Below, in pieces: positions 25,380 to 33,924 of a stretch of DNA of 52,550 nt; the stretch's first letter is position 1, and every line of letters starts with the position of its first letter. The translations under genes and the position numbers were made by a program. Below the pieces are notes generated by a model that did not search any database, was not told the DNA's origin, and worked only from the letters and a program-made list of their open reading frames with translations. The DNA is from Clostridiales bacterium (GTDB taxonomy: Bacteria; Bacillota; Clostridia; Saccharofermentanales; Saccharofermentanaceae), in contig JAFWFV010000056.1 in assembly GCA_017515465.1 (NCBI GenBank), positions 1-52,550 of the forward strand, in the 5' to 3' direction.

Positions 25380-27047
25380 ATGAAGAGATTAGGAGACATC
25401 CTTATCGAGAGCGGTTTCCTGTCGGCTGCAGAACTATCTGAAGCATTGACTAATTCTAAGGAGACAGGCAAGAGACTCGGTGAGGTTATTGTCGATTTGG
25501 GCTTGATGTCGGAGTTCGACATCCTTCGTGCCGTATCCAGTCAGTATGATTATCCTATCATCGACCTGACGAGTATCGACATAGATCCCAAAGCGACTGC
25601 ATTGTTCGACGAGAAGTATTGTGTTGAGAACTGTGTACTGCCGATAGGTTTTGACGGGGACAACCTGGTTGTTGCTATCGATGACCCTATGAACATCCTT
25701 ATAATGGATGACCTTCAGTTCAGGTCGGGATATAACGTAACGCCCATGCTCGCGACAAAGAGCTCCATCCTCGATGCAGTTAAGGTTAATTACGGTAAGG
25801 AACAGGCAGCCCAGGCAGCCGAAGAGCTCGGCATCGATATGTCAGAGGAACTCGAGGGACTTGACGCCGAACTGTCCGATGCAGTTAACTCCGCACCTGT
25901 TGTTAAGCTCGTTAATTCAATGATCGATTATGCTATCCGTGCAGGATCTTCAGATATCCATATTGAGCCTATGGAAGATCGTGTCAGGGTCAGGATCAGA
26001 ATCGACGGCGTAATGCAGGAAGTAATGAGCAACCCTCTCGCTGCTAAAGACGCTATCACGACGAGGATCAAGATCCATGGCGGTATGAATATCGCCGAGA
26101 AGAGGATCCCTCAGGACGGCCGTATCAGAACAGAGATCAACGGCGAACCCGTGGACATGCGTGTATCCATCCTTCCTTGTATCACAGGTGAGAAGACGGT
26201 TATCCGTATCCTGGCCAAGAACGATGGCAATCTTAACAGAAAATTCCTCGGTATAAGCGACCATAACAACGCCCTCATCGACAAGATCGTAAAGGTCCCT
26301 CAGGGCGTTTGTCTCGTTTCAGGGCCTACCGGTTCAGGTAAGACGACCACGCTCTATACCATCCTCTCAGAGAAGAATACCCCGGAGACGAATATCATCA
26401 CGGCAGAAGACCCTGTCGAGATCCGTATCCCGGGACTTAACCAGTGTCAGATCAACTCCAAGGCCGGCATGACATTCGCATCAGCCCTCCGTTCCATCCT
26501 CCGTCAGGACCCTGACATCGTCCTCGTCGGAGAGATCCGTGACGGCGAGACTGCTGAGATCGCGATGAGAGCCGCCATCACAGGACACCTGGTTTTCAGT
26601 ACTATCCACACCAACGATGCTGTATCATCCATCAACCGTCTCATCGATATGGGTATCGAGCCTTACATGGTATCCACCGCTGTAGTCGGCGTTATCTCTC
26701 AGCGTCTCGTCAGAAGGATCTGTACCAACTGCCGTAAGGCATATGAGCCTGACGAAGCTCTCATGGAGCAGCTTAAGCTCGAACCCGGACAGAAACTCTA
26801 CAGAGGCGAGGGTTGTTCTGATTGTAACGATTCAGGATACAAGGGACGTATCGCTATCCATGAGATCATCTGTATGACCAAGGGTATGAAGATGCTCCTT
26901 GAGAAGCGTGCTACCGAAGAAGAGATGAGAGTCCTTGCCGTATCAGAAGGAACACAGATGCTGTTTGATTCTGCCAAGGCCCTCGTTCTGGAAGGCATCT
27001 CAACAGTTGATGAGATGAACAGAGTTGCATACTCGATCGACGGATAA
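25380..27047 (+). CDS. pilB: Type IV pilus assembly ATPase
   Basis: 555 residues, the normal PilB/GspE size. A hexameric cytosolic ATPase that drives pilus extension. The N-terminal MshEN-like domain (about 1-150: RLGDILIESGFLSAAELSEAL, GEVIVDLGLMSEFDIL) is followed by the ATPase domain with Walker A GPTGSGKTTT, an Asp box (TAEDPVEIRIPG), Walker B DIVLVGEIRDGETAEIAM and a His box GHLVFSTIHTNDA. A tetracysteine zinc site follows (RICTNCRK and GCSDCNDSGYKGR). It leads a polycistronic pilus operon; AGGAGG is about 5 bases before the ATG. Clean intact gene, which makes the damage in the next gene stand out. Confidence 0.97.
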   Translation: MKRLGDILIESGFLSAAELSEALTNSKETGKRLGEVIVDLGLMSEFDILRAVSSQYDYPIIDLTSIDIDPKATALFDEKYCVENCVLPIGFDGDNLVVAIDDPMNILIMDDLQFRSGYNVTPMLATKSSILDAVKVNYGKEQAAQAAEELGIDMSEELEGLDAELSDAVNSAPVVKLVNSMIDYAIRAGSSDIHIEPMEDRVRVRIRIDGVMQEVMSNPLAAKDAITTRIKIHGGMNIAEKRIPQDGRIRTEINGEPVDMRVSILPCITGEKTVIRILAKNDGNLNRKFLGISDHNNALIDKIVKVPQGVCLVSGPTGSGKTTTLYTILSEKNTPETNIITAEDPVEIRIPGLNQCQINSKAGMTFASALRSILRQDPDIVLVGEIRDGETAEIAMRAAITGHLVFSTIHTNDAVSSINRLIDMGIEPYMVSTAVVGVISQRLVRRICTNCRKAYEPDEALMEQLKLEPGQKLYRGEGCSDCNDSGYKGRIAIHEIICMTKGMKMLLEKRATEEEMRVLAVSEGTQMLFDSAKALVLEGISTVDEMNRVAYSIDG

Positions 27048-27066
27048 TAAACAGGAGGTTATATAA

Positions 27067-28185
27067 GTGGAAGAAGGTTTTACATTAACAATGGAAGCTA
27101 TCCTGGCCGAAGCAGTCAGGAGAGGCGCATCTGATACACACATCACTGTCGGACTTCCTCCGATGATCCGTATCGACGGTATGCTCATGCCTTTGAGCAA
27201 GCAGATCCTCACGCCTGCAGACACAGAGTATCTCTGCAAGTCCATGATCGACAAGTCCAGACAGCAGTACCTCAACGAGCGTGGTGAGATCGACTTTTCG
27301 TATGTCGTTCATGACTACAGCCGTTTCAGATGCAACATCTACAAGCAGAGAGGTTCTTTTGCACTCGCTGCCAGAACCATCACCAACGAGATCCCCACAT
27401 GTGAGAAGCTCGGACTTCCTGCTATATTCAAGGAACTTGCAGAAAGACCCCGTGGACTCATCCTCGTAACAGGTCCTACGGGTTAAGGTAAGTCAACGAC
27501 ACTCGCTGCCATGATCGGTCATGTCAACAGCGTTAAGAAGTGCCACATCCTTACACTTGAGGAACCTATCGAGTACCTCCACATGCACGGAGAAGCTATG
27601 ATCAACCAGAGAGAGATCCACGAGGATACGCTTTCATTTGCCAATGCTCTGAGAGCTGCCCTCCGTGAAGACCCTGACATCATCCTCGTAGGTGAGATGC
27701 GTGACCTTGACACGATCAGTACGGCTATTACCGCGTCAGAGACAGGTCACCTTGTTATGTCAACACTCCATACATCGTCAGCAGCTGATACAGTTAACCG
27801 TATCATCGATGTATTCCCGCCTCATCAGCAGGATCAGGTCAGAGTACAGCTCGGTACGGTTCTCGTTGCCGTTATCTGTCAGACACTCGTTCAGAGGATC
27901 GGAGGCGGACGTGTTGCCGCATTTGAGATCATGATCGCTAACGATGCTATCCGTAACAATATCCGTGAAGGTAAGACATATCAGATCGACTCTACCATCG
28001 CAACCAGCTTGTCGATGGGTATGTGTCCTCTGGATTTCTACCTCGCAGAGCTTGTTAAGAGGAAGATCATCACCAGAGATACTGCCATCGCCAGATGCAG
28101 ATTCCCCGATGATCTCAAGAGATATATCAATAACGTCGGAGGACCTGCTAACAGTCCTCTGTTCGGCGATCTTGATTTCCAGTAA
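27067..28185 (+). pseudogene. pilT: Type IV pilus retraction ATPase interrupted by an in-frame TAA in Walker A
   Basis: The full frame would give 372 residues, a normal PilT. The start is GTG at 27067 behind AGGAGG. The first 139 codons end in LVTGPTG; codon 140 is TAA (27484-27486), then GKSTTLAAM continues in the same frame. The expected Walker A is GPTGSGKST, so the stop replaces the serine codon: a single C-to-A change from TCA would explain it. Downstream parts are intact: EEPIEYLH, Walker B DIILVGEMRDLDTI, His box GHLVMSTLHTSSA and the PilT signature AIRNNIREGK. No decay is seen elsewhere, so it is a recent mutation, strain polymorphism or sequence error. An internal ATG at 27511 would lack Walker A. 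Without PilT, pili extend but retract poorly. Confidence 0.93.
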
Positions 28186-28228
28186 TTGAATAAATTACTT
28201 TGAAATATATTAAGAGGAGGGTAAAGAA

Positions 28229-29431
28229 ATGCCTAATTTCAAATATCAGGTAATCGATGCAGCGGGTAAGACTTCTACCGGCGTTATCGATGCTGCCAGC
28301 ATGGCTGACGCTTCGAGAAAACTCCGTGCAGAAGGCAAGTTTGTTGCTTCGTTGTCACTTGATAAGGGTGCCGGATTTCTTAATTTCGGCGGCAAGAGGA
28401 AGCTCAAGACAAAAGATCTTGTTTTGATCACGAGACAGCTGTCTTCACTTCTTTCTGCAGGTATTACGATCATCAGAGCCCTGGACATGCTCTATCAGCA
28501 GGTTGAGTCCAAGAATACTAAGATGATCGTTGGTGAGGTTTATGAATCGATCCAGGGTGGTCGTACAATGTCCGAAGCATTTAAGGAACAGCAGGGACTT
28601 GTACCTAACATCATGATCAGTATGATCGCAGCCGGTGAGGAATCCGGCCGTTTGGACGAAGTTATGGAGCGTTTGGCTGAACACTTCCAGAAGGCACAGA
28701 AGCTTAAGAACAAGATGTCTTCCGCGATGGTTTATCCTAAGATCCTCGCTTTCGTTACATTCGCAGTATCCTGGGGTCTTCTTACATTCCTCGTTCCCAG
28801 TATCACAAAGACTATCGCTGATCTCGGCGGTGAACTGCCCGCACTTACGAAGTTCATCATCGGAGTCAGTAACTCTCTTACAAATTTCTGGTACATCTAC
28901 GCTGCAGTCATTATCGGTGCGGTTGTCGGATTCAAGACATGGAGAGCTTCAGCAAAGGGTGCATACCAGTGGTCCTGGCTCATGCTCCGTCTCCCCATCG
29001 TCGGCCCCATGACCACCATGACAGCTACTGCACAGTTCACCAGAACAGTATCTACCTTGCTTAAGTCCGGTATCTCGATCCTCCAGGCTGTTGAGATCAC
29101 TGAAAAGTCTCTCGATAACATCATCCTCGAGAAGAAACTCGCCGATGCGAGAACCGAGATAAGGAAGGGTGCAGCTTTGTCAAAGTCTATCAAGGGTATT
29201 GAGGAGTTCCCTCCCATGGTTTACGCCATGACCGCTATCGGTGAGGAGTCTGGTACTCTTGATACCATCCTTGAGAAAGCCGCAGATTATTTTGAAGATG
29301 AAGCCGATGCTGCAACAACAAAGATGACATCAGCGCTTGAACCTATAATGATCATCGTTATGGCCGTAATCGTCGGACTTATCGTCGGCGGTATCGCTAT
29401 CCCGATCTTCAATATGGCATCTTACATCTAA
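28229..29431 (+). CDS. pilC: Type IV pilus inner-membrane platform protein
   Basis: 400 residues, the normal PilC/GspF size. Forms the membrane platform on which PilB acts. Two GspF domains: the first with FKYQVIDAAGKTSTGVIDAAS and SAGITIIRALDMLYQQ ... ESIQGGRTMSEAF; the second with KSGISILQAVEITEKSLDN and KGAALSKSIKGIEEFPPMVYAMTAIGEESG. Three hydrophobic segments (about 168-190, 215-240, 373-397). GAGGAGGG lies about 8 bases before the ATG. It has its own strong ribosome binding site, so the nonsense codon in pilT need not stop its translation. Confidence 0.96.
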   Translation: MPNFKYQVIDAAGKTSTGVIDAASMADASRKLRAEGKFVASLSLDKGAGFLNFGGKRKLKTKDLVLITRQLSSLLSAGITIIRALDMLYQQVESKNTKMIVGEVYESIQGGRTMSEAFKEQQGLVPNIMISMIAAGEESGRLDEVMERLAEHFQKAQKLKNKMSSAMVYPKILAFVTFAVSWGLLTFLVPSITKTIADLGGELPALTKFIIGVSNSLTNFWYIYAAVIIGAVVGFKTWRASAKGAYQWSWLMLRLPIVGPMTTMTATAQFTRTVSTLLKSGISILQAVEITEKSLDNIILEKKLADARTEIRKGAALSKSIKGIEEFPPMVYAMTAIGEESGTLDTILEKAADYFEDEADAATTKMTSALEPIMIIVMAVIVGLIVGGIAIPIFNMASYI

Positions 29432-29456
29432 GTTTTAAATTGAAAGGAGATACATA

Positions 29457-30575
29457 ATGGATTTTTCATCTTTAGGAAAGGCTTCATCCGAATTTGTTAT
29501 TGATTGCTCCAGTTCTGAGATCAAACTGGCTGTAGGAACATATAACAAGAAGACAGGCCTGATTTTACTCGACAAGGTCGGAGTCGTACCTCTCGAGAAT
29601 GATGCTATCAACGATGGTGCCATCGCTGACTCATTCGGCGTTATCATGGCTCTTAAGCACGCCATCGCCAGACTCGACATCAAGAACAGAGGCGCCATCA
29701 TCACAACAGAAGGTGCTTTCATGCACACAAGAGACCTCGAGCTCCCCAAGGCAAAGCCTGATCAGCTCAAGGATATGGTTAAGTACGAAGTCATGGGTCA
29801 GGGCAACAACCGTGAGATGAGCATCGACTACATCATCTACGGAAATGCAACTGATGAGGAGACAAATGCTCCCAAGTACAAGATCAGAGCTACTGCAGTT
29901 CCTGTAGACACCATTGCAGAATACAGAGAGTTCCTTAAGAACATGGACCTCACTCCCGTTGCAATGGACGTTAACCCCAACGCAGTAAGAAAGCTGTTCA
30001 ATTCCGGAATCATCAACGGCAACGTTAACATCACTCAGACAACTCTCCTCCTCGTTGAGCTTTCTGAGACAACTACAACAGTTACCGTTCTCGACAAGGG
30101 ATTCCCCGTACTTTCCAGAAGACTTGCATTCGGTCATTCCAACATCCGTCAGGTTGCTGAATCCATCAAGAAGATGCAGGGCGGCGGAGACAAGCAGTCT
30201 TCACTCGCAAGAAGACTTAACATCACAAAGTCTGACTCTGAGGCAATGATCCCCATCGAGGACGTTGACGTTTGGCACGAGACAGTTGCTGAGATCCCTA
30301 CACTCCAGAGTGCTGTAAATGCATACTTCAAGAGCCTTGTAGAGACAGTTAACAGAACAGCACAGTTCTCTATCTCCAAGTTCCACATTGACAGTATCAG
30401 CACATGCTTCCTCTATGGTTCAGGTGCTTCCTACAAGAAGATCGATAAGGAACTCTCAAGACAGCTTGGTACTCAGGTTGAGATCCTCAACACATTGAGC
30501 ACCGTAGCAGGTCCCAAAGATTTTACGCTCCCTCAGTTTGTAAATTGCTGCGGCGCGCTCATTCGTGAAGATTAA
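29457..30575 (+). CDS. pilM: Type IV pilus assembly protein PilM (actin-like)
   Basis: 372 residues, the normal PilM size. Cytosolic actin/FtsA-fold protein that binds the N-terminal tail of PilN and links it to the PilB/PilC motor. Visible: FVIDCSSSEIKLAVGTY (phosphate-1-like), LELPKAKPDQLKDMVKYEVM, MDVNPNAVRKLF, TTLLLVELSETTTTVTVLDKGFPVLSRRLAFG and FLYGSGASYKKIDKELSRQLG. AAAGGAG lies about 7 bases before the ATG. Confidence 0.9.
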   Translation: MDFSSLGKASSEFVIDCSSSEIKLAVGTYNKKTGLILLDKVGVVPLENDAINDGAIADSFGVIMALKHAIARLDIKNRGAIITTEGAFMHTRDLELPKAKPDQLKDMVKYEVMGQGNNREMSIDYIIYGNATDEETNAPKYKIRATAVPVDTIAEYREFLKNMDLTPVAMDVNPNAVRKLFNSGIINGNVNITQTTLLLVELSETTTTVTVLDKGFPVLSRRLAFGHSNIRQVAESIKKMQGGGDKQSSLARRLNITKSDSEAMIPIEDVDVWHETVAEIPTLQSAVNAYFKSLVETVNRTAQFSISKFHIDSISTCFLYGSGASYKKIDKELSRQLGTQVEILNTLSTVAGPKDFTLPQFVNCCGALIRED

Positions 30576-30589
30576 GGAGGAGTTATAAA

Positions 30590-31513
30590 ATGCCAAGTTT
30601 AGGTACAAAAAAAGATTTTGCCAAGCGTGATATGAACTTCTTTGCCGACTTTACAGCTGCAGCGGCAAAGATGACTAGATTCCTTGGTTATGGTGTTGTA
30701 GTTGGTATCGTAGTAGTTGCAGCGATCGTCGGCATCGTTGTTTACGGTATCATCAGGAACGCCATCGTTCAGGCAGCTATCAACGAGCTTAATAATCAGC
30801 TCCAGAGTGAAGAGTATGCAGGCCTCGAGGCCCGTGCAGCAGAACTGCAGCAGGATCTCAACGACAAGAACAATTACTACTACGCTCTTTCCCAGATGAG
30901 AGAGCTCGTTGACAAGTCAGGTGAGGTTCCCCTCGATATTCCTGATGTTCTTAAGGATTCCATCCCTTCAGATACATATATCGAGAACTACACTCTGAGC
31001 AAGTCCAGCCTCAACTTCAACGGTTATTCATTCAGCTATTACAGTGTATTGAACCTGGTCAACATGCTGAACGATTCAGATGTATTCTCTGCACCTGTTT
31101 CCTGTACTATCAACCGTGTTGACGGCAGCACAGTAGGCAAGGTTGAGGATTTCATCAACAACGGTATCAACAACTACTATAGTTTCGAGATCGGCGGAGC
31201 CATGACTCAGGATGTATATGTATCCGTTTCAAGATACCTGTCAACAGGTGATCAGCTCGTAAGCCTCGGAGCTACAGAGACACAGACATTCCACGTAGGC
31301 GATACATACTCTATCACTGACATCGCAACTTATACTCAGACCGGTGTTACATACAACCTTGCAAATGTTGATACAGGTTCAGGCAACCTTACAGAAGAAC
31401 AGGTTGCTTCCATCATCGCAGCAAACGAACTTACCGGTGTGGCTAATAATAGTATCGATATCAAGCTTTACTATGCAGCACCTCAGGCGCCTGCAGATCA
31501 GCCTGCACAGTAA
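30590..31513 (+). CDS. PilN-like pilus alignment protein
   Basis: 307 residues. A short cytoplasmic N-terminus of about 33 residues (possible PilM-binding tail, MPSLGTKKDFAKRDMNFF) is followed by one membrane segment (about 35-60) and a coiled-coil stretch (about 62-105). Next is an alpha/beta domain similar to PilN/PilO (TYIENYTLSKSSLNFNGYSFSYYSVLNLVNMLNDSDVF). Longer than typical PilN (about 180-200), with an extra C-terminal part ending in a Pro/Ala tail. Order after pilM supports the call more than sequence does. AAGGAGG lies about 9 bases upstream. Confidence 0.75.
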   Translation: MPSLGTKKDFAKRDMNFFADFTAAAAKMTRFLGYGVVVGIVVVAAIVGIVVYGIIRNAIVQAAINELNNQLQSEEYAGLEARAAELQQDLNDKNNYYYALSQMRELVDKSGEVPLDIPDVLKDSIPSDTYIENYTLSKSSLNFNGYSFSYYSVLNLVNMLNDSDVFSAPVSCTINRVDGSTVGKVEDFINNGINNYYSFEIGGAMTQDVYVSVSRYLSTGDQLVSLGATETQTFHVGDTYSITDIATYTQTGVTYNLANVDTGSGNLTEEQVASIIAANELTGVANNSIDIKLYYAAPQAPADQPAQ

Positions 31514-31528
31514 AGGAGGGAACAATAA

Positions 31529-32539
31529 ATGTCAAATTTATCATTACGTGAAAAAGCAATCATTTATCTGCTGGCCCTTTTCGTTATAGCTTTCCTTGCA
31601 TACTTCTTTGGTATCAGGACTCTTAACGAAGCATATGATGATCTCCAGGGACAGCTCGTTACACTTCAGCAGCAGAAGGAATATCTGGATCAGCTGAAGC
31701 AGAACAACATTGATACTGAAAATGCTATCAATGAAGTAAAGGGACACATCATCGAACTCGAGGCGAAGTTCATCAGCGACATCAAGACTGAGAACCTCGA
31801 ACAGTTCGTATTGAAGACAATGGAAGAAAACGGGATTGGATTCATGTCATCTGTAACATCTGCAGATGTGCCCATGGATGTCGTTCAGCTCGCTGACGGT
31901 TCCAGATCCCCTGATTCTGTTATCTGCAGACGTGTTGACATAACATATGCATCAACTGACGGTTATGAGATCACTCAGTTTAACACGACACCTTCTCTCA
32001 CAACAGAGACAGGAGCAGTTGATACTGCAGTCATTCAGGACATTATTGCAAGAACAGGTATCTACGATCCCGATAATCACTACGGATATGATGAATTCCT
32101 CGAGGGTCTCCGTGCTATTGCAAAGAAGGATCCCGATTGTATCAAGGTTGCAAATCTTGATGTACAGTCAACGAATGGTTATCTGACACTTACAGCTTCG
32201 ATAGAATTCTACGGTGCTGATCTTACTAACAGGATCTCCAGCGAGACAAAGACTGCAGGATACGCTGTTTGGAAGGGCGACAAGAATGTTGATACTGCCG
32301 GTGGTTTTATCGGCATGCCTTACTTTGTTGTTAACCCTGACAGTTCTTGGAATGGTGTTCTCATCAGTTCTGACAAGGTACAGGGATTCCAGAGCAGACC
32401 TTTCGCTTCATATCTGTCTAACGCATTGTTCACTCAGATGCTCAGCCAGAATGGTCTCGATGCAGTTGTAGGCCACGGACGCAGAGTTGTATCACAGCCT
32501 GCGCCCACAGAGGCCCCTGCAGAAGATCCTGCCGCATAA
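31529..32539 (+). CDS. PilO-like pilus alignment protein
   Basis: 336 residues. One N-terminal membrane segment (about 9-28, AIIYLLALFVIAFLAYFFGI) is followed by a coiled coil (about 32-85, with LQGQLVTLQQQKEYLDQLKQ) and an outer domain. The layout is that of PilO, which pairs with PilN in the membrane, but it is longer than usual and ends in a Pro/Ala/Glu tail like its neighbour. AAAGGAGGG lies about 9 bases before the ATG. No obvious terminator follows; the next gene has its own promoter. Confidence 0.72.
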   Translation: MSNLSLREKAIIYLLALFVIAFLAYFFGIRTLNEAYDDLQGQLVTLQQQKEYLDQLKQNNIDTENAINEVKGHIIELEAKFISDIKTENLEQFVLKTMEENGIGFMSSVTSADVPMDVVQLADGSRSPDSVICRRVDITYASTDGYEITQFNTTPSLTTETGAVDTAVIQDIIARTGIYDPDNHYGYDEFLEGLRAIAKKDPDCIKVANLDVQSTNGYLTLTASIEFYGADLTNRISSETKTAGYAVWKGDKNVDTAGGFIGMPYFVVNPDSSWNGVLISSDKVQGFQSRPFASYLSNALFTQMLSQNGLDAVVGHGRRVVSQPAPTEAPAEDPAA

Positions 32540-32585
32540 CAGATTTGCAGATTTTGAAAAATTGTGAAAAAAATGTGAAAAAGTG

Positions 32586-32613
32586 TTGCAAATTTGAAAA
32601 GGCATGCTATAAT
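32586..32613 (+). promoter_or_regulatory. Promoter of short major-pilin-like gene
   Basis: TTGCAA (32586-32591), a 16-base spacer, then consensus TATAAT (32608-32613), with TG upstream giving an extended -10. The spacer holds AAATTTGAA, and an A-rich stretch with repeated TGTGAA lies upstream. Confidence 0.8.
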
Positions 32614-32653
32614 GAAGTTACAAACTCAATAAACCTTTAAGGAGGAAACAATC

Positions 32654-32854
32654 ATGAAGAAGATTCAGAAGAGCAAGAAGGGCTTTACACTCGTTGAGAT
32701 GGTACTCGTTATCGCTATCATCGTTATCCTCGCTGCAGTTCTCGCACTCAGCATCGGAACATACCTCGCAAGAGCAAAGAAGGCTTCTTCTTCTGTAAGC
32801 TTGCACAACTGGTCTGTATCTCTCGCTACATCTGCTATCGATGCTCAGCTCTAA
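32654..32854 (+). CDS. Very short type IV prepilin (probable major pilin)
   Basis: 66 residues. N-terminus has basic head KSKKG then FTLVEMVLVIAIIVILAAVL: cleavage after Gly10, mature Phe1 and Glu5. The mature chain would be only 56 residues: the N-terminal helix and a tail of about 30 residues with Tyr27 and Trp43, no globular head and no disulfide pair. Typical pilins have 130-160 residues. Own strong promoter, AAGGAGG about 7 bases before the ATG, and a strong terminator suggest a highly expressed single gene, hence probably the main subunit. Similar in length to the short pilin (PilA-N) of Geobacter. Confidence 0.85.
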   Translation: MKKIQKSKKGFTLVEMVLVIAIIVILAAVLALSIGTYLARAKKASSSVSLHNWSVSLATSAIDAQL

Positions 32855-32885
32855 TTGAGAACAGAAACTTAATTGTGAATGAACG

Positions 32886-32916
32886 GCGCGGTGGGCAACC
32901 ACCGCGCTTTCATTTT
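32886..32916 (+). terminator. Intrinsic terminator of short pilin gene
   Basis: GCGCGGTGG pairs with CCACCGCGC around GCAA (32886-32894 with 32899-32907), followed by TTTCATTTT. Confidence 0.9.
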
Positions 32917-32945
32917 CCCTCCGGGATCGTAATTGTGAACGAAAA

Positions 32946-32979
32946 GTTCAAATTTGAACAAATTTGAACAAATTGTAAA
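32946..32979 (+). repeat. Palindrome and 10-bp tandem repeat in pilin promoter region
   Basis: GTTCAAATTTGAAC (32946-32959) is a perfect 14-bp palindrome. Starting inside it, CAAATTTGAA repeats twice and a variant CAAATTGTAA a third time (32949-32958, 32959-32968, 32969-32978), so the copies are spaced by about one helical turn. They lie just upstream of the -35 box. A regulator binding site is the likely meaning. Confidence 0.7.
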
Positions 32980-32986
32980 TTAATTG

Positions 32987-33015
32987 TTGAAAAAAGGACT
33001 CCTCCCATATATAAT
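32987..33015 (+). promoter_or_regulatory. Promoter of the prepilin operon
   Basis: TTGAAA (32987-32992), a 17-base spacer, then consensus TATAAT (33010-33015), 28 bases before the ATG at 33043. Confidence 0.82.
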
Positions 33016-33042
33016 AAGAATGTATATAAAGGAGGTAAGTAT

Positions 33043-33285
33043 ATGCGTAGACTAGATAAGCATAAAACAGGTTTTACATTGGTAGAGATGCTGCTTGTTA
33101 TAGCCATACTTGTCATACTTGCCAGCGTGTTGGCTCTGAGTGTCGGTGATTATATCCGCAGGGCAAATGCTGCTAAGACTTCAACATCTTCTGAGGTCAG
33201 CGTTGCCAAGAGCAATATCAGGGAAAAGGAAGAAAGTCTTAAGAACATGGGATTTGGCGGATCATTTGCCGCATCTTCCACTTAA
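33043..33285 (+). CDS. Short type IV prepilin
   Basis: 80 residues. RRLDKHKTG then FTLVEMLLVIAILVILASVL gives cleavage after Gly10 and Glu5 in the mature protein. The tail is short, charged and helical (EVSVAKSNIREKEESLKN), with no globular head. Related to the short pilin 190 bases upstream (shared LALS-G-YL/RA pattern), likely a duplicate or a minor subunit. AAAGGAGG is about 7 bases before the ATG. First of three closely spaced prepilin genes. Confidence 0.85.
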   Translation: MRRLDKHKTGFTLVEMLLVIAILVILASVLALSVGDYIRRANAAKTSTSSEVSVAKSNIREKEESLKNMGFGGSFAASST

Positions 33286-33301
33286 GCAGGAGGTAATATA
33301 G

Positions 33302-33910
33302 ATGAAGAGGATTATCAAGGATACAGCTGCATTCAGATCCCGATATGGATTTACCCTGCTTGAGGTAGTTCTGGCGATCGCCATTATGCTTGTATTGACG
33401 AGCATGATGATGAATGGATTTGCTGCAACGATGTCATATTCGTATCACACATCGATCTATTCACAGACAGCAGCTTCCAACTATCGCTCTGCAATGTCAA
33501 ATATAGCTACAAAGTCAGGAGATCCGGATACGGCATATACGACTATCGATGCTTCTGGTGCTGCTGGCCAGACGATCCAGCTTACTATGTCTTCCGGCAC
33601 ATTTCCTTCTGCCAGGACAATGAATGTCCGCAGATATATGTATAACAAGGGAACAGAATCGATCGCCCAGTATGGATTCAGATCAGAGGTTGAGAATTAT
33701 ACAGGAGCTACAGGTGCTTCTACCGATACTGATGATGGTACTTATTCAAATAACAGGATCACATTCTTCTACATCCCCAAGGTAAATATCCACGGCACAC
33801 AGGAGAATACCAGAGGTAAGATCGTAGTCAGGAGAATTAAGACCGGTACAACATTTAAATATTATTGGTATGATACCGTTAATGGCCAGACGATGGGCGA
33901 AGTAACCTGA
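33302..33910 (+). CDS. Type IV prepilin-like protein (minor pilin)
   Basis: 202 residues. A basic head and RYG then FTLLEVVLAIAIMLVLTSMMM give a class III signal peptide with Glu5. The remainder is a beta-rich head with Ser/Thr/Tyr-rich stretches (TGATGASTDTDDGTYSNNRITFFYIP). Likely a minor pilin or pseudopilin that primes assembly. AGGAGG lies about 9 bases before the ATG, 16 bases after the previous gene. Confidence 0.8.
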   Translation: MKRIIKDTAAFRSRYGFTLLEVVLAIAIMLVLTSMMMNGFAATMSYSYHTSIYSQTAASNYRSAMSNIATKSGDPDTAYTTIDASGAAGQTIQLTMSSGTFPSARTMNVRRYMYNKGTESIAQYGFRSEVENYTGATGASTDTDDGTYSNNRITFFYIPKVNIHGTQENTRGKIVVRRIKTGTTFKYYWYDTVNGQTMGEVT

Positions 33911-33924
33911 TAGGAGATGCGAAT

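Noticed and set aside
27484..27486. TAA read as an amino acid (altered genetic code)
   Set aside because: TAA ends many intact genes in this window, for example PFOR, dnaD, acpS and rpsT, so reassignment is not credible.
27511..28185. Separate gene starting at the internal ATG after the pilT stop
   Set aside because: It is in the same frame, lacks Walker A and has no ribosome binding site at proper spacing; it is the rest of pilT.
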